64,000 nt of DNA, from assembly GCF_006439355.1 (NCBI RefSeq), contig NZ_VFTG01000006.1:62001-126000 (forward strand), read 5' to 3'. The DNA comes from Mesorhizobium sp. B4-1-3 (GTDB lineage: Bacteria > Pseudomonadota > Alphaproteobacteria > Rhizobiales > Rhizobiaceae). The notes under the pieces are model-generated. The model saw only the letters and a list, made by a program, of their open reading frames with translations, made no database searches and was not told where the DNA came from. Below, piece by piece: positions 1 to 9,496 of the stretch. The translations under genes and the position numbers were made by a program. Within the stretch, counting starts at the first letter, position 1; each line of letters starts with the position of its first letter.

Positions 1-132
1 GCCGAATGTCCCGTCGATGATAGTGTCGCCCGCTTTCGGCGCGAGTGCCTCGATCACCTCGGCAAGGAGGACCGGAATGTGACGGGCCAGTCCGCCATCG
101 GCGTGAGGGTCATCGCCGTGGCCAGCCATCAT
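1..132 (-). CDS. rsmH: 16S rRNA (cytosine1402-N4)-methyltransferase RsmH (MraW), N-terminal part
   Basis: RsmH uses SAM to N4-methylate C1402 in the ribosomal P site and is the second gene of the division/cell-wall cluster. Only the first 44 codons are inside the window; the rest runs off the left edge. The reading starts MMAGHGDDPH and contains the family's early block RHIPVLLAEVIEAL (about residues 17-30) followed by GDTIIDGTFG, the start of the SAM-binding fold. The ATG lies at 132-130 and overlaps the TGA of mraZ (131-129) as ATGA, so translation is probably coupled. The mraZ-rsmH order is nearly universal in bacteria, which supports the call despite the short length. Confidence 0.93.
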   Translation of the reverse strand, partial: MMAGHGDDPHADGGLARHIPVLLAEVIEALAPKAGDTIIDGTFG

Positions 133-587
133 TCCGATCGCTCCCCGGGCTTCGTCCCCTGCCGAAGCTGCAAAAGCCTGGCCCGCGCCTGCGCCCCATA
201 GGCGGCAAGCCGCCCCGGCTCCCAGACTTGAAAGAAATTGCCGCGGCCGACAAAGGCCACCTCGTTCGAGATGCCCGTATGCTCGCGGATGAAATCGGTC
301 ATGGTGATGCGGCCGTCCTGGTCCAATTTCAGAAACGTGCCGTCGCCATGGCAGAAGAACGACATGTCGTCCGCCGTCTGCAGGAACGGGTCCTCCAGCG
401 CGATCCGCTGCTCGTACCGGTCGAGCAGATCGAGGCCGCCCACATCCATGGCCGGCAGGTCCAGGCAGCGCAGCGCGTAAAGTTCCGAATAGCCGCGCTT
501 CTGCACCACGGCGCGGAAATGCGCCGGAACGGACACCCGCCCCTTCGCATCGATCCTGTTCACCGCGTTTGACAGAAATCGGTCCAA
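129..587 (-). CDS. mraZ: Transcriptional regulator / cell-division protein MraZ
   Basis: MraZ is an AbrB-like DNA-binding protein that in E. coli represses its own division-and-cell-wall operon. The 152-residue product has the usual length and two swapped-hairpin MraZ repeats: NRIDAKGRVSVPAHFR near residues 10-25 and LDQDGRITMTDFIRE near 87-101, both with the DxxGR signature. The start is a TTG at 587-585; an in-frame stop lies only three codons upstream, so no earlier start is possible, and the protein then begins MDRFLSNAVNRID as expected for the family. Its stop overlaps the rsmH start. I looked for TGGG-type MraZ boxes upstream and did not find a convincing array. Confidence 0.96.
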   Translation of the reverse strand: MDRFLSNAVNRIDAKGRVSVPAHFRAVVQKRGYSELYALRCLDLPAMDVGGLDLLDRYEQRIALEDPFLQTADDMSFFCHGDGTFLKLDQDGRITMTDFIREHTGISNEVAFVGRGNFFQVWEPGRLAAYGAQARARLLQLRQGTKPGERSE

Positions 588-981
588 TGAACGCTACAGC
601 CGCTTCCGCCGCCGTACCCCTTCCCATGTTGTTCTCCGCGCCCCCGCCGTGCTTGCGGCAAATCGCTTCATTCACCGGGGAGAAAACGGGCAAACGCGCA
701 GCCGCCTCGGCTGCCCGATTGGCGTACGCTTCACCCTGACGCGGAACGAAAGCTTGATCTGAATGGGATATCATGGGGTACTTTGGGCGTCAACGGGAAC
801 AGACATCACAAACATGCGTCCCACAACCAGAAAGCGCAGGCTGAAGGCGCGTCTCGTTTTATCCTCTATTAAGCCTAACGAAGCGTTTAGAGCCTCTGGC
901 CCAAAAAGACGCAGCTTGCTGCGGACGGCCGGCGCGCATAGCGTCGGTTGAAGTTTTCTGCCCCGATCGAGGATCGAATTG
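588..981. other. Divergent intergenic region between mraZ and the PLP enzyme gene
   Basis: About 390 bp without a supportable gene. It must hold the promoter of the mraZ-rsmH cluster on the minus strand and that of the PLP enzyme on the plus strand, but I see no box clear enough to name. Short open frames here lack a Shine-Dalgarno sequence and resemble nothing. The plus-strand gene is preceded by GAGGA at about 969-973. Confidence 0.5.
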
Positions 982-2097
982 ATGTCCGACACTGCGAAGT
1001 CACGCGCCGCGACGCTTACCCATTTGCGCAGCGCCGGTTTCGCCAAGGGCGATCCCATCCCCTTGCCGCTGACCATGGCCTCCATCTTCCACGCGCCGGG
1101 CGACGCGACCGGCTTCGATCAATATGGCCGCTTCAGCAACCCGACCTGGCATGCCGTGGAGCATGCGCTCGGCCATCTGGAAGACGCGCAATGCGTTGCC
1201 TTCCCGTCGGGAATGGCGGCGATTTCCGCCGCTTTCTTCGCGCTCGTCAAATCGGGCGACAGCATCCTGTTGCCGTCGGACGGCTATCACACGACGCGGG
1301 CTCTGGCCGAGCGTTTCCTGAAACCGCTCGGCGTCGCCTATGAGGTGAGGCCGACGGCAAGCATGCTCGATGGCGGCTTCGCCGGCTACCGGGCGGTCTT
1401 CGTCGAAAGTCCGTCGAACCCGCGGCTCGACATCTGCGACATCACCGCCGTCGCCGAGGCCGTCCATGCGCAAGGAGGGCTCCTGATCGTCGACAACACG
1501 ACGATGACGCCCTTCGGCCAGCGCCCGCTGGATCTCGGCGCCGACATCGTGGTCTCGGCCGACACCAAGGCGATCAACGGCCATTCGGACGTGCTCTTTG
1601 GCCATGTCGCCAGCCGTGATCCCGACATTGTCGCCAGGGTGAAGGATTGGCGCGAGACGGCCGGCGGTATCCCCGGTCCGTTCGAAGCGTGGCTCGTGCA
1701 TCGCGGCCTCGAGACGCTCGAAGTGCGCTTCGACCGCATGTGCTCGTCGGCCGAGACCATCGCGCGACGCTTGAAGGACCATCGCGCCGTCAGCGGCTTG
1801 CGCTTTCCCGGGCTCGAGGGCGACGCCTCGCACAATCTGGCGCGCGCCCAGATGGATCGCTTCGGCTTTTTGATCTCGTTCGAGCTGGCTTCGGAACAGA
1901 AGGCCGAGGCGTTCATCGACAATTGCGCGCTGATTGAATCGGCAACCTCATTCGGCGGCGTGCACACGTCGGCCGAGCGGCGCTCGAAACGCGGCGACGC
2001 CGTGTCGCCGGGCTTCGTTCGCCTAGCGATCGGCTGCGAGCCGGTCGAGGAGCTTTGGCAGGCGATCGAGGCGTCGCTGGACAAGATCGGCCCCTAA
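982..2097 (+). CDS. Cystathionine gamma-lyase / gamma-synthase family PLP enzyme
   Basis: A member of the Cys/Met-metabolism PLP family (fold type I), which catalyses trans-sulfuration-type beta or gamma eliminations or replacements on cysteine, cystathionine or homoserine esters. The 371-residue protein has the expected landmarks: QYGRFSNPTWHAVE near the start, SGMAAISA (phosphate loop), ESPSNP, VDNTTMTPF and the PLP-binding lysine in SADTKAINGHSD. ATG 982 is chosen over a TTG one codon upstream because GAGGA lies eight bases before it. It differs from typical MetB/MetC in the TKAINGHSD block (usually TKYIGGHSD), so the exact reaction cannot be fixed from sequence. It stands alone, with no sulfur gene beside it except metF 16 kb away. 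Confidence 0.85.
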   Translation: MSDTAKSRAATLTHLRSAGFAKGDPIPLPLTMASIFHAPGDATGFDQYGRFSNPTWHAVEHALGHLEDAQCVAFPSGMAAISAAFFALVKSGDSILLPSDGYHTTRALAERFLKPLGVAYEVRPTASMLDGGFAGYRAVFVESPSNPRLDICDITAVAEAVHAQGGLLIVDNTTMTPFGQRPLDLGADIVVSADTKAINGHSDVLFGHVASRDPDIVARVKDWRETAGGIPGPFEAWLVHRGLETLEVRFDRMCSSAETIARRLKDHRAVSGLRFPGLEGDASHNLARAQMDRFGFLISFELASEQKAEAFIDNCALIESATSFGGVHTSAERRSKRGDAVSPGFVRLAIGCEPVEELWQAIEASLDKIGP

Positions 2098-2102
2098 TCC
2101 CG

Positions 2103-2246
2103 CTATATCAGATCGTCAGCCTCGATCTTGCGCCGGCCATGAAGTACGCGGAGGATTTCGATCGCATCCTCGCGGACGCGGTAAAAGGTGAGATATTCGC
2201 CAACGACGTGCTCCTTATTCACCCTCAAGGTACGATTTAATCGCAT
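2103..2246 (-). pseudogene. Remnant of a RelE/ParE-family toxin
   Basis: Read on the minus strand, 2222-2103 encodes EHVVGEYLTFYRV followed by EDAIEILRVLHGRRKIE and a TAG stop. This is the characteristic C-terminal beta-sheet of ParE/RelE ribosome- or gyrase-targeting toxins (VG-x-YL-x-FYRV and RVLHGRR). The N-terminal half is not in this frame: upstream, a different frame reads RRARALIQAFLREA, which may be a frameshifted N-terminus, then hits a stop. No antitoxin gene is adjacent. I infer a decayed toxin-antitoxin locus next to rnpB. The C-terminal identity is fairly secure; the extent of the remnant is not. Confidence 0.55.
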
Positions 2247-2357
2247 CGGCTCCAAGAATTGACCACGTCGAAGAGGCCGCTTCGCGGAGAAATGCTTGAA
2301 TCAGAGCTCTCGCCCGTCGGCGTAACCTCCTGATCCCGTTCAGCTATCGCTACGAGA

Positions 2358-2757
2358 AATTGCCAGCTGGCCTGTAAGCCGGGTTCTGTATGGCCCTCGC
2401 CTTGCGACGAGAACGTGGCGGCCATTCATCTTGGGCGCATGTTGCCACGCGCCTCACGCAACCTACCCGGACGGTGGGCCGGAAACAGCCCTCGAAGGTT
2501 TCCCTTCGCACCGCCCCTATTCGGTTTTGCTCCCGGTGGGGTTTGCCCTGCCGCTCCTGTTGCCAGTCGCGCGGTGGGCTCTTACCCCACCCTTTCACCC
2601 TTGCCCCGGCAATGCCGAGGCGGTTTGCTTTCTGTGGCACTTTCCCTAGGGTCGCCCCCGCCGGCCGTTAGCCGGCACCGTGTCTCCATGGAGCCCGGAC
2701 TTTCCTCACCCGCAACCTTTCGGTTCTCGCGGGCGCGGCCGCCCGGCCAGCTGGCAA
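2358..2757 (-). ncRNA. rnpB: RNase P RNA (bacterial class A)
   Basis: Catalytic RNA of ribonuclease P, which trims the 5' leader of tRNA precursors. Read on the minus strand, the conserved block GAGGAAAGTCCGGGCTCC is present (complement of about 2690-2708), followed by the ACGGTGCCGGCTAACGGC region and GGGGCGACC, and near the 3' end AGAACCCGGCTTACAGGCC. The termini pair as P1: GCCAGCTGGCC at the 5' end against GGCCAGCTGGC at the 3' end. The length of about 400 nt fits alphaproteobacterial RNase P. The 5' end is set from a good promoter just upstream; the 3' end is approximate, after P1. Confidence 0.96.
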
Positions 2758-2762
2758 GGGCG

Positions 2763-2791
2763 TATAAAGGGATTCCCGCTTGAAAACGCAA
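2763..2791 (-). promoter_or_regulatory. Probable sigma-70-type promoter of rnpB
   Basis: On the minus strand a TTGCGT (-35, complement of 2786-2791) is separated by exactly 17 bp from TTTATA (-10, complement of 2763-2768). Transcription would start about seven bases later, near 2756, just before the P1 helix of RNase P RNA. Spacing and position both fit. Confidence 0.65.
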
Positions 2792-2878
2792 ATGAAAAAG
2801 CTGGCGCAGGCACCCGAGGCAGTGAATCTGGGGCAACGACATGCCTAGACAGCACGCGTTGCCCAAATCCACTTCGGC

Positions 2879-3586
2879 TTAAGCCGGCGAGCCCAATGCC
2901 GCCATCTGCACCTTCACCTTGCTGCAATAGGCGGCCGAAACCGGATTCATCCTCGTCGCGCCATGGCCGGCATTGTATTTCAGGATCGTGCCGCAGGTGG
3001 TGCCGCCACCGAGACCCTGCGCCATGGCGAGATATTTCATGCCGTATTTGATGTTGGTGTCGGGGTCGAACAGCCCGTTGGCCGAACCGGTATAGCCCAT
3101 CATGCGCGCTGTGGCCGGCTTGATCTGCATCAGGCCGATCTCGCCGGCGCTGCCGACCATGTTCGGCCTGTAGTTGCTTTCGATCTTGATAACGGCCCTG
3201 GCCAGCGACACCGGCACGCCATAGCTCGCGGCATAGCGGGCAATGATCGCCGAATATTGGCCGCCGCCCGTCGCTGGCGACGACAACGCCGGCTTCTCAG
3301 GGCGGATGGAGGCTGTCGCGGTCAGGTCGACAGTCTGCCTGTTGCGCTTCGAATTGCGCGTTGCCGTTCTTTTCCCCGCCTTGGCTTCGGCAACCTTCTC
3401 CACCTTGGTCGGAGTGGTTCCCTTGATCCTGGAGCCCTTGGCTGTCGGGCTTGCCTTCGGTGCCGCGGGGGCAGCGGCGAAGCCATTGTTAGCCCGCAAG
3501 CTCAGAGGGGCACTGTTCGCTGGGTTAAAGGCAAGAGTCATCACTCCGGCAGCAACGGCTGCCGCTACAACGGTCAATCTTTGCAT
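2879..3586 (-). CDS. Lytic transglycosylase, SLT family
   Basis: Cleaves the MurNAc-GlcNAc bond of peptidoglycan to give 1,6-anhydro-MurNAc. The 235-residue precursor has a signal peptide (about residues 1-26, ending ANSA), a low-complexity Ala/Pro/Lys/Thr linker to about residue 105, and a C-terminal SLT domain. Catalytic glutamate is E136 in IKIESNYRPN; the partner motifs GEIGLMQIKPATAR and KYLAMAQ are intact, and KYNAGHG is present near the C-terminus. It is the first of several murein-cleaving enzymes in this window. The start is the ATG giving a clear signal peptide. It is monocistronic, upstream of rnpB on the same strand. Confidence 0.9.
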   Translation of the reverse strand: MQRLTVVAAAVAAGVMTLAFNPANSAPLSLRANNGFAAAPAAPKASPTAKGSRIKGTTPTKVEKVAEAKAGKRTATRNSKRNRQTVDLTATASIRPEKPALSSPATGGGQYSAIIARYAASYGVPVSLARAVIKIESNYRPNMVGSAGEIGLMQIKPATARMMGYTGSANGLFDPDTNIKYGMKYLAMAQGLGGGTTCGTILKYNAGHGATRMNPVSAAYCSKVKVQMAALGSPA

Positions 3587-3790
3587 CTAGTCCTGTTCTG
3601 TTAGGGCCGCGCGAAGAACTTCGCGAGGTTGGGTCAACTCAACACCGGGCATATTTGGGGGGATAGACGCCCGACAACTTGCAGGGCGGGCATTTGAAGG
3701 TGAAATTGGCGGCAATGAAGGCGGCGCAATTCACTTTAAATGACAGATTGTAATTTAAGGAACCTGTCGAGATTGTCTGACGGTGACTGC

Positions 3791-4540
3791 CTATACGGCA
3801 GCCAGGAGCCGTTCCAGCGTGCGGATGGTCGATTTATCCGCCACGCCATCCACCAGCCGCCTCCGGAAATGTCGCTGGAACGCCGCCACCACGATCTCCG
3901 TCTGCCGGTCGTAGACACCCGATATCTCGACGCCGTAGCCGTAGAGCGCCAGCATAGACTGCAGCGCCTCGACGTCGGCGCCGGTGTCGCCGGCCTTCAG
4001 CGCGGCGCCCGGCTTTATCGGCGCCGCAGGCACGAGGTGGCCAACACCGGCCGCGAAGAGCGCCTTCCAGGGAAATTTTTCGCCGGGATCGACCTTGCGA
4101 CCTGGAGCCACGTCCGAATGCGCGAGCACCCTTGCCGCGGGGATCGAATAACGGCCAACGATCCCCACGCACAAGCCGATCACGGCATCGACCTGCCGCC
4201 TCGGAAAAGCCTTGTAGCCCAGCGAATGCCCGGGATTGACGATCTCGATGCCGACGGAACAGGAGTTGATGTCGGTGCGGCCGAGCCAGGAACTCTTGCC
4301 GGCATGCCAGGCGCGGTCGCTCTCGCGCACCATCTGCACGATGCGGCCATCCTCGTGGACAAGATAATGCGAGGAAACTTCGCTCGCTGGATCGCACAGC
4401 CACGCCTCGGCGCCGGCGCCGCTTGCCATTCCGGTATAATGCAGCACGATCATGTCGGGCCGGAGCGTCTCGCGACGCGGACCGAAATTGGGCGACACCC
4501 GGACCTCGGCACCTGGCTGGTCGGGCAAAAAGCCGCTCAT
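3791..4540 (-). CDS. N-acetylmuramoyl-L-alanine amidase (AmiD-like) with peptidoglycan-binding domain
   Basis: Zinc amidase that removes the peptide stem from muramic acid or anhydro-muropeptides. The N-terminal Amidase_2 domain (about 1-165) has the zinc ligands H34 in VLHYTG, H141 in LAHSDVAPG and D151 in KVDPGEKF, plus the NSCSVGIEIVNPGH block. A PG_binding_1 domain follows at about 180-245 (GADVEALQSMLALYGYGVEISGVYD). No signal peptide is visible, so it may act in the cytoplasm on recycled muropeptides or leave by a leader I cannot see. Its start overlaps the stop of the upstream DnaJ-like gene by four bases (4537-4540), indicating a two-gene operon. Confidence 0.9.
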   Translation of the reverse strand: MSGFLPDQPGAEVRVSPNFGPRRETLRPDMIVLHYTGMASGAGAEAWLCDPASEVSSHYLVHEDGRIVQMVRESDRAWHAGKSSWLGRTDINSCSVGIEIVNPGHSLGYKAFPRRQVDAVIGLCVGIVGRYSIPAARVLAHSDVAPGRKVDPGEKFPWKALFAAGVGHLVPAAPIKPGAALKAGDTGADVEALQSMLALYGYGVEISGVYDRQTEIVVAAFQRHFRRRLVDGVADKSTIRTLERLLAAV

Positions 4541-5256
4541 ACGTGCCTGAGGCCCCGCTCGATCATCTCATAGGCGGCATTGATCGCGGCGACCCTGGTG
4601 GTGGCGATCTTGATGAATTCCTGCGGCAGGCCGCGCGCGATCAGCCTGTCCGGGTGATTGTCGGAAATCAGCTTGCGATAGCGTTTCCTGACTTCCTCGA
4701 ACGGCTTGCCGCGCTCGATCCCCAGAACGACGTAAGGATCGGCGGCGCCGAGATTGACGTGCCTGGACAGGATCGCCTCGTAATGCACCTCGTCGATCCG
4801 AAAGATCTCGGCGATCCGGTGCAGGAACTGACCTTCCCGCTCATGGATGAGCCCGTCCGCCTTGGCGATGTGAAACAGTCCGTCGAGTATGTCTTCCAGC
4901 ATCATGCAGTTGGCGTGGCCGGAACCGCAGAGTTGCGCCATGCGCTGGGCATAGGTCTCGAAGCCGGCGACGTCCTGCTTGGCGATATCGTAAAGCCGCG
5001 CCACGTTGCGCGTCTCGCTCGCCGGCACTTCGAAGATTTCCTGGAAGGCGCGCACCTCGTCCTGCGTGACAATGCCGTCGGCCTTGGCCATCTTGGCCGA
5101 AAGCGCGATCATCGCCACCGAGAAGGCAACGCGCCGGCGCAAGTCCGGATCGCCGGAAAACACGGTGCGCACGGCTTCCACGACATCCGCGACACCCGAG
5201 GACGCCGACGACGAAACACGAGCGATGAAGTCGCCAAGGCGGTCCCAAATCGACAT
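4537..5256 (-). CDS. TerB/DnaJ-like (DjlA-type) co-chaperone
   Basis: The 239-residue protein combines a TerB-like helical domain (about residues 40-165) with a C-terminal J domain (about 172-237) carrying the Hsp70-stimulating HPD tripeptide at 201-203 (SDNHPDRLI). E. coli DjlA has the same order and stimulates DnaK, but this protein has no clear N-terminal membrane anchor, only a weakly hydrophobic start ([10 protein letters not shown]). I start at ATG 5256 rather than further upstream, because the extra residues look like leader sequence and the family begins MSIWDRL. It overlaps the amidase gene downstream, so both are probably made together. Confidence 0.85.
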   Translation of the reverse strand: MSIWDRLGDFIARVSSSASSGVADVVEAVRTVFSGDPDLRRRVAFSVAMIALSAKMAKADGIVTQDEVRAFQEIFEVPASETRNVARLYDIAKQDVAGFETYAQRMAQLCGSGHANCMMLEDILDGLFHIAKADGLIHEREGQFLHRIAEIFRIDEVHYEAILSRHVNLGAADPYVVLGIERGKPFEEVRKRYRKLISDNHPDRLIARGLPQEFIKIATTRVAAINAAYEMIERGLRHV

Positions 5257-5340
5257 GTCGGCTTCATAGAGCGAACCGGGCGGTTCTATCAAGCCGGGAC
5301 AATGCCGCAGGCTGCCGGCGTGATGTGGGATCGACGCAAA

Positions 5341-5363
5341 GAAGGCCGGCAATGCCGGCCTTC
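5341..5363 (-). terminator. Hairpin terminator after the small lipoprotein gene
   Basis: A perfect 10-bp inverted repeat, GAAGGCCGGC and its complement around the loop AAT. On the minus strand it is followed by a short T-rich stretch (TTTGCG). It separates the lipoprotein gene from the DnaJ-like gene. Confidence 0.65.
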
Positions 5364-5384
5364 CTCAAGATTGTGGGTCGGTCC

Positions 5385-5591
5385 TTACTGCGCGGGCGCG
5401 GCAGGAGCCGGTTTTGTTGCCGGAGCCGGTTCGGCAGGCTTCGAAGCATCGGGCGAAGCCGGCTTCATGGGCTGCTCGTTGGCCGGCGGATTGGTGCTCT
5501 GGGTCGTGGTCTTGTCGGTACCGCTGTCGCTGCAAGCCGCCACCCCCAGCAGGGCGACCGCCGAGACCGACGCCAGAATGAGCTTCTTCAT
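5385..5591 (-). CDS. Small proline/alanine-rich lipoprotein of unknown function
   Basis: A 68-residue protein with a clear type II signal peptide: [20 protein letters not shown], where the LGVAAC lipobox predicts lipidation of Cys20. The mature part ([10 protein letters not shown]...) is short, disordered and rich in Pro, Ala, Lys and Thr, a composition common in small rhizobial cell-envelope lipoproteins. A strong GGAGAGA Shine-Dalgarno sits just before the ATG and a perfect hairpin terminator follows, so it is a monocistronic unit. The leader contains a 7-bp dyad (CGCTCAC / GTGAGCG, 5612-5631) that could affect expression. I do not recognise a function. Confidence 0.8.
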   Translation of the reverse strand: MKKLILASVSAVALLGVAACSDSGTDKTTTQSTNPPANEQPMKPASPDASKPAEPAPATKPAPAAPAQ

Positions 5592-5768
5592 GGTATCTCT
5601 CCTTCAGCAGACGCTCACATTTCGGTGAGCGGTCGCAGGGGAAATGCATCAGCAAGCTGCCGGTTTCGTAACGTTGCATTTCGATGTGTAACATCAACTT
5701 ACGATTGCTGGCGCCAAAAATCCCAAACCAGCAGAACATGCGCTCGAAGACATGAATGGATAAGCAGA

Positions 5769-8700
5769 ATGCCGGCAGCCGCAGGAACTGGGAAATGGGA
5801 CTTCTGGATCGACCGCGGCGGCACGTTCACCGATATCATCGGCCGTGATCCGCAGGGCCGCCTGCACCCACGAAAACTCCTGTCCGAAAATCCCGAGGCC
5901 TATGCGGACGCCGCTATTCAGGGCATCCGCGACCTGTTGGGTCTCAAAGCGGGCGCAGCCATTTCCGCCGAGGCGATCGGCGACATCAAAATGGGCACGA
6001 CAGTTGCCACCAATGCGCTGCTCGAGCGCAAGGGCGATCGCGTGCTGCTGTTGATCACCAAGGGTTTTCGCGACGCATTGCGGATCGCCTATCAGGCAAG
6101 GCCGGACATCTTTGCCAAGGAGATCATCCTGCCGGAACAACTCTACGAGCGCGTCATCGAGATCGACGAGCGCGTGCGCGCCGACGGCTGCGTCGAGCGC
6201 CTGCTCGACATTGCGGCCTGCCGCCCGGCGATCGAACAGGCAAAGGCCGACGGCATCGACGCGGTCGCCATCGTCTTCATGCATGCCTGGAAATACCCGG
6301 ACCACGAAAAAGCCGTGGCAAAAGTCTGCCGCAAGATCGGCTTCAGCCAGATATCGGTCTCTCACGAGATCTCGCCGCTCATCAAGCTGGTCGGCCGCGG
6401 CGACACCACCGTGGTGGACGCTTATCTGTCGCCGATCCTGTCGCGCTACGTGCAGCGTGTGGCCGGCGAACTGGGCGCCGGCCCGCGCCTGATGTTCATG
6501 ATGTCGTCGGGCGGCCTCACCGCCGCCGACATGTTCCAGGGCAAGGACGCGCTGCTGTCAGGGCCGGCGGGCGGGGTCGTCGGCATGGTCGAGACGGCGA
6601 AGCTCGCCGGCTTCGACAAGGTCATCGGCTTCGATATGGGCGGCACCTCAACCGACGTCGCCCATTATGACGGCGAATATGAGCGCGCCTTCGACACCGA
6701 GGTCGCCGGCGTGCGCATCCGCGCGCCGATGATGCGCATCCACACGGTCGCCGCCGGCGGCGGCTCAATCCTGCATTACGAGGCGGGCCGCTTCCGCGTC
6801 GGCCCGGATTCCGCCGGCGCCAATCCCGGCCCGGCTGCCTACCGGCGCGGCGGTCCGCTCGCCGTCACCGACGCCAATGTCATGCTCGGCAAATTGCAGC
6901 CCGATTTCTTCCCGGCGATTTTCGGCGCCGGCCAGGACCAGCCGCTCGATGCCGGCACCGTTCGCGAGAAATTCGCGGCACTTGCCGCCCAGATCGGCGA
7001 CGGCCGCTCGCCCGAGGCGGTCGCCGAAGGCTTTGTCACCATCGCCGTCGAGAACATGGCCAACGCCATCAAGAAGATCTCGGTGCAGCGCGGCTACGAT
7101 GTCACGGAATATCTGTTGAACTGTTTTGGCGGTGCCGGCGGCCAGCACGCCTGCCTGGTTGCCGACGCGCTCGGCATGGAAGCCGTGCTGATCCACCCCT
7201 TTTCCGGCCTGCTTTCCGCATACGGCATCGGCCTCTCGTCGGTCTTCGCCTCGCGCCAGCAGGGCCTGCTGCAGCCGCTTGCCGACGAATCCGGCGCGGC
7301 GATCGAGGCACTCATCGCGGCCTTGCGCACGGATGTCATCGCCGAGCTTGGCGAGCAAGGCATCGCCGAGGACGAGGTTTCAACCAAGCCCGTCCTGCAC
7401 ATCCGCTACGACGGCACCGACACGGCGCTGCCGGTGAATTTCGAGCATGGCTCGATCTTCCGGGCCAGGAGCGACTTCGAGGCCGCGCACAAGGCGCAAT
7501 TCGGTTTCGTCTATGACGACAAGCCCATCGTCGTCGAGACCGTCGCCGTCGAAGGCATGGAAGCCGCGCGACAGGGCAAGGCTGAAATCTCCGCCCGTGC
7601 CGGACTTGCAGGGGTCGAGCCTAAGCCTTCGGAATGCCGGCAGATTTATACCGAGGGCCGCTGGCACGAGGCCGGCGTCTACCATCGTGAGAACCTGCGG
7701 CCCTCCGACACGGTCGCCGGACCCGCGCTGATCATCGAGCCGAACCAGACCATCGTCGTCGAGCCTGGCTGGCGCGCCGAAATCACCAGTCTCGACCACG
7801 TCGTGATCCGCCGCACGGAACGAAAAGCGCGTGCCGCGGCACTCGGCACCGAGGCCGATCCGGTGATGCTGGAGGTCTTCAACAACCTCTTCATGTCGAT
7901 CGCCGAACAGATGGGCGTGACGCTGCAGAACACCGCCTATTCGGTCAACATCAAGGAGCGGCTCGATTTTTCCTGCGCCGTGTTCGACCGCCATGGCGCA
8001 TTGGTCGCCAACGCGCCGCACATGCCGGTGCATCTGGGCTCCATGGACCGTTCCGTCGAAACCATCATCCGCCTGAATTCCGGCGATATCCATCCGGGCG
8101 ACGTGTTCGCGCTCAACGCGCCCTATAATGGCGGCACGCATCTGCCCGACATCACCGTGGTGACGCCCGTCTTCGACGATGCGCGCAACGAGATCCTGTT
8201 CTGGGCGGCCTCGCGCGGCCACCACGCCGATGTCGGCGGCACCGCGCCCGGCTCGATGACGCCGCTTGCGACGACGGTCGATGAGGAAGGCGTTCTGTTC
8301 GACAATTTCCGCATCGTCGATCGCGGCCGCTTCCGCGAGAAGGAGCTGGAGACGCTGCTGACCGATCATCCCTACCCCGCGCGCAATCCCGTCCAGAACA
8401 TCGCCGACCTCAAGGCGCAGATCGCCGCCAACGAAAAGGGAGTGGCGGAGTTGCGCAAGATGGTCGCGCATTTCGGCCTCGATGTCGTCGAGGCCTATAT
8501 GGGACATGTCCAGGACAATGCGGCCGAAAGCGTGCGCCGCGTGATAGAACGGCTTCCAGACAGCGCCGCTTACGAATATCCCACCGACACCGGCCAGGTG
8601 ATCAAGGTGAAGATCACCGTCGACCGGCAAAAGCGCGAGGCGACCGTCGATTTCACCGGCACCTCTCCCGTCATGAAGAACAACTTCAACGCGCCGGAGC

Positions 8701-9401
8701 CCGTTGCCCGCGCAGCGGTGCTCTACGCCTTCCGCGTCATGGTCGAGGACATAATCCCGATGAATGCCGGCTGCCTCAGGCCGATCAACATCGTCATCCC
8801 CGATGGCTCGATGCTGAAGCCCGCCTACCCTGCCGCCGTCGTTGCCGGCAATGTCGAGACCTCGCAGCATGTCACCAACGCGCTGTTCGGCGCCATGGGT
8901 GCGATCGCCAACGCGCAAGGCACGATGAACAACCTCACCTTCGGCAGCAGGAAATACCAGTATTACGAGACGATCTGCTCCGGATCGCCGGCCGGCCGGA
9001 TGAATTCGGGGCGTGGCTTTGCCGGCACCTCCGGCGTGCACACCCATATGACCAACTCGCGCCTTACCGATCCGGAGGTGCTGGAACTGCGCTTCCCCGT
9101 CGTGCTGGAAGACTTCCACATCCGCGAAGGCTCCGGCGGCAAGGGCAAATGGAATGCCGGCGACGGCACTAGGCGCACCATCCGCTTCCTCGAAAAGATG
9201 GAATGCGCGATCCTGTCCTCGCACCGCAACCGCCCGCCCCAAGGCCTAGAAGGCGGCGGCGACGGCGAGGCCGGATCGACCAAGGTCAGGCGCAATGACG
9301 GCTCGATCGACATCCTGAAGGCCTGCGACCAGACCACGCTCGATGCCGGCGAAGCCGTCATCGTCACCACGCCGACGCCTGGAGCATTCGGAAAATCGTA
9401 A
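5769..9401 (+). CDS. Fused hydantoinase A/B family protein, probable 5-oxoprolinase
   Basis: ATP-dependent hydrolases of this family open the ring of 5-oxo-L-proline or hydantoins. At 1210 residues the protein fuses both subunits: HyuA-type domains (about 1-680; DRGGTFTDI at the start, [27 protein letters not shown] and GGGGS-like ATP-binding elements) and a HyuB-type domain (about 695-1205, from [20 protein letters not shown]). The length and fused layout match bacterial OplAH/5-oxoprolinase, but substrate cannot be settled between 5-oxoproline and a hydantoin. The start at ATG 5769 gives [18 protein letters not shown]; earlier in-frame codons run through the divergent lipoprotein gene. No hydantoin genes adjoin it; the pyrimidine hydantoinase cluster is 29 kb away. 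Confidence 0.88.
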   Translation: MPAAAGTGKWDFWIDRGGTFTDIIGRDPQGRLHPRKLLSENPEAYADAAIQGIRDLLGLKAGAAISAEAIGDIKMGTTVATNALLERKGDRVLLLITKGFRDALRIAYQARPDIFAKEIILPEQLYERVIEIDERVRADGCVERLLDIAACRPAIEQAKADGIDAVAIVFMHAWKYPDHEKAVAKVCRKIGFSQISVSHEISPLIKLVGRGDTTVVDAYLSPILSRYVQRVAGELGAGPRLMFMMSSGGLTAADMFQGKDALLSGPAGGVVGMVETAKLAGFDKVIGFDMGGTSTDVAHYDGEYERAFDTEVAGVRIRAPMMRIHTVAAGGGSILHYEAGRFRVGPDSAGANPGPAAYRRGGPLAVTDANVMLGKLQPDFFPAIFGAGQDQPLDAGTVREKFAALAAQIGDGRSPEAVAEGFVTIAVENMANAIKKISVQRGYDVTEYLLNCFGGAGGQHACLVADALGMEAVLIHPFSGLLSAYGIGLSSVFASRQQGLLQPLADESGAAIEALIAALRTDVIAELGEQGIAEDEVSTKPVLHIRYDGTDTALPVNFEHGSIFRARSDFEAAHKAQFGFVYDDKPIVVETVAVEGMEAARQGKAEISARAGLAGVEPKPSECRQIYTEGRWHEAGVYHRENLRPSDTVAGPALIIEPNQTIVVEPGWRAEITSLDHVVIRRTERKARAAALGTEADPVMLEVFNNLFMSIAEQMGVTLQNTAYSVNIKERLDFSCAVFDRHGALVANAPHMPVHLGSMDRSVETIIRLNSGDIHPGDVFALNAPYNGGTHLPDITVVTPVFDDARNEILFWAASRGHHADVGGTAPGSMTPLATTVDEEGVLFDNFRIVDRGRFREKELETLLTDHPYPARNPVQNIADLKAQIAANEKGVAELRKMVAHFGLDVVEAYMGHVQDNAAESVRRVIERLPDSAAYEYPTDTGQVIKVKITVDRQKREATVDFTGTSPVMKNNFNAPEPVARAAVLYAFRVMVEDIIPMNAGCLRPINIVIPDGSMLKPAYPAAVVAGNVETSQHVTNALFGAMGAIANAQGTMNNLTFGSRKYQYYETICSGSPAGRMNSGRGFAGTSGVHTHMTNSRLTDPEVLELRFPVVLEDFHIREGSGGKGKWNAGDGTRRTIRFLEKMECAILSSHRNRPPQGLEGGGDGEAGSTKVRRNDGSIDILKACDQTTLDAGEAVIVTTPTPGAFGKS

Positions 9402-9418
9402 GAATTTGTGACGGCCTG

Positions 9419-9458
9419 CCGTCAACAGGTTGTCACCCGCCTGTCATGACGCTGCGCT
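9419..9458 (+). promoter_or_regulatory. Tandem PHO box upstream of btaA
   Basis: Four 7-bp units repeat with exact 11-bp spacing: CCGTCAA (9419), TTGTCAC (9430), CTGTCAT (9441) and CTGCGCT (9452), separated by 4-bp spacers. The PhoB consensus is CTGTCAT-N4-CTGTCA, so units two and three form a near-consensus PHO box. The array ends 38 bp before the btaA start, as expected for PhoB activation. In Sinorhizobium meliloti btaAB is known to be phosphate-controlled through PhoB. Confidence 0.82.
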
Positions 9459-9496
9459 ACCCGCTTGCGCCAACGCAAACGGGGAATCACCTTTCC

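Noticed and set aside
588-760. MraZ-box array (TGGG repeats) upstream of mraZ
   Set aside because: Only a single clear TGGG unit could be seen on the minus strand; the regular 10-bp spacing expected for an MraZ operator is missing.
588-981. SAM-II riboswitch before the cystathionine-lyase-type gene
   Set aside because: The pseudoknot consensus is not present.
5325-5768. Upstream extension of the fused hydantoinase gene
   Set aside because: The open frame continues upstream but overlaps the oppositely oriented lipoprotein gene and its promoter; the family begins at the GTFTDI region just after ATG 5769.
7380-9242. Long minus-strand frame of about 620 codons inside the hydantoinase gene
   Set aside because: Shadow frame caused by high GC content; no start signals, and composition mirrors the real gene.
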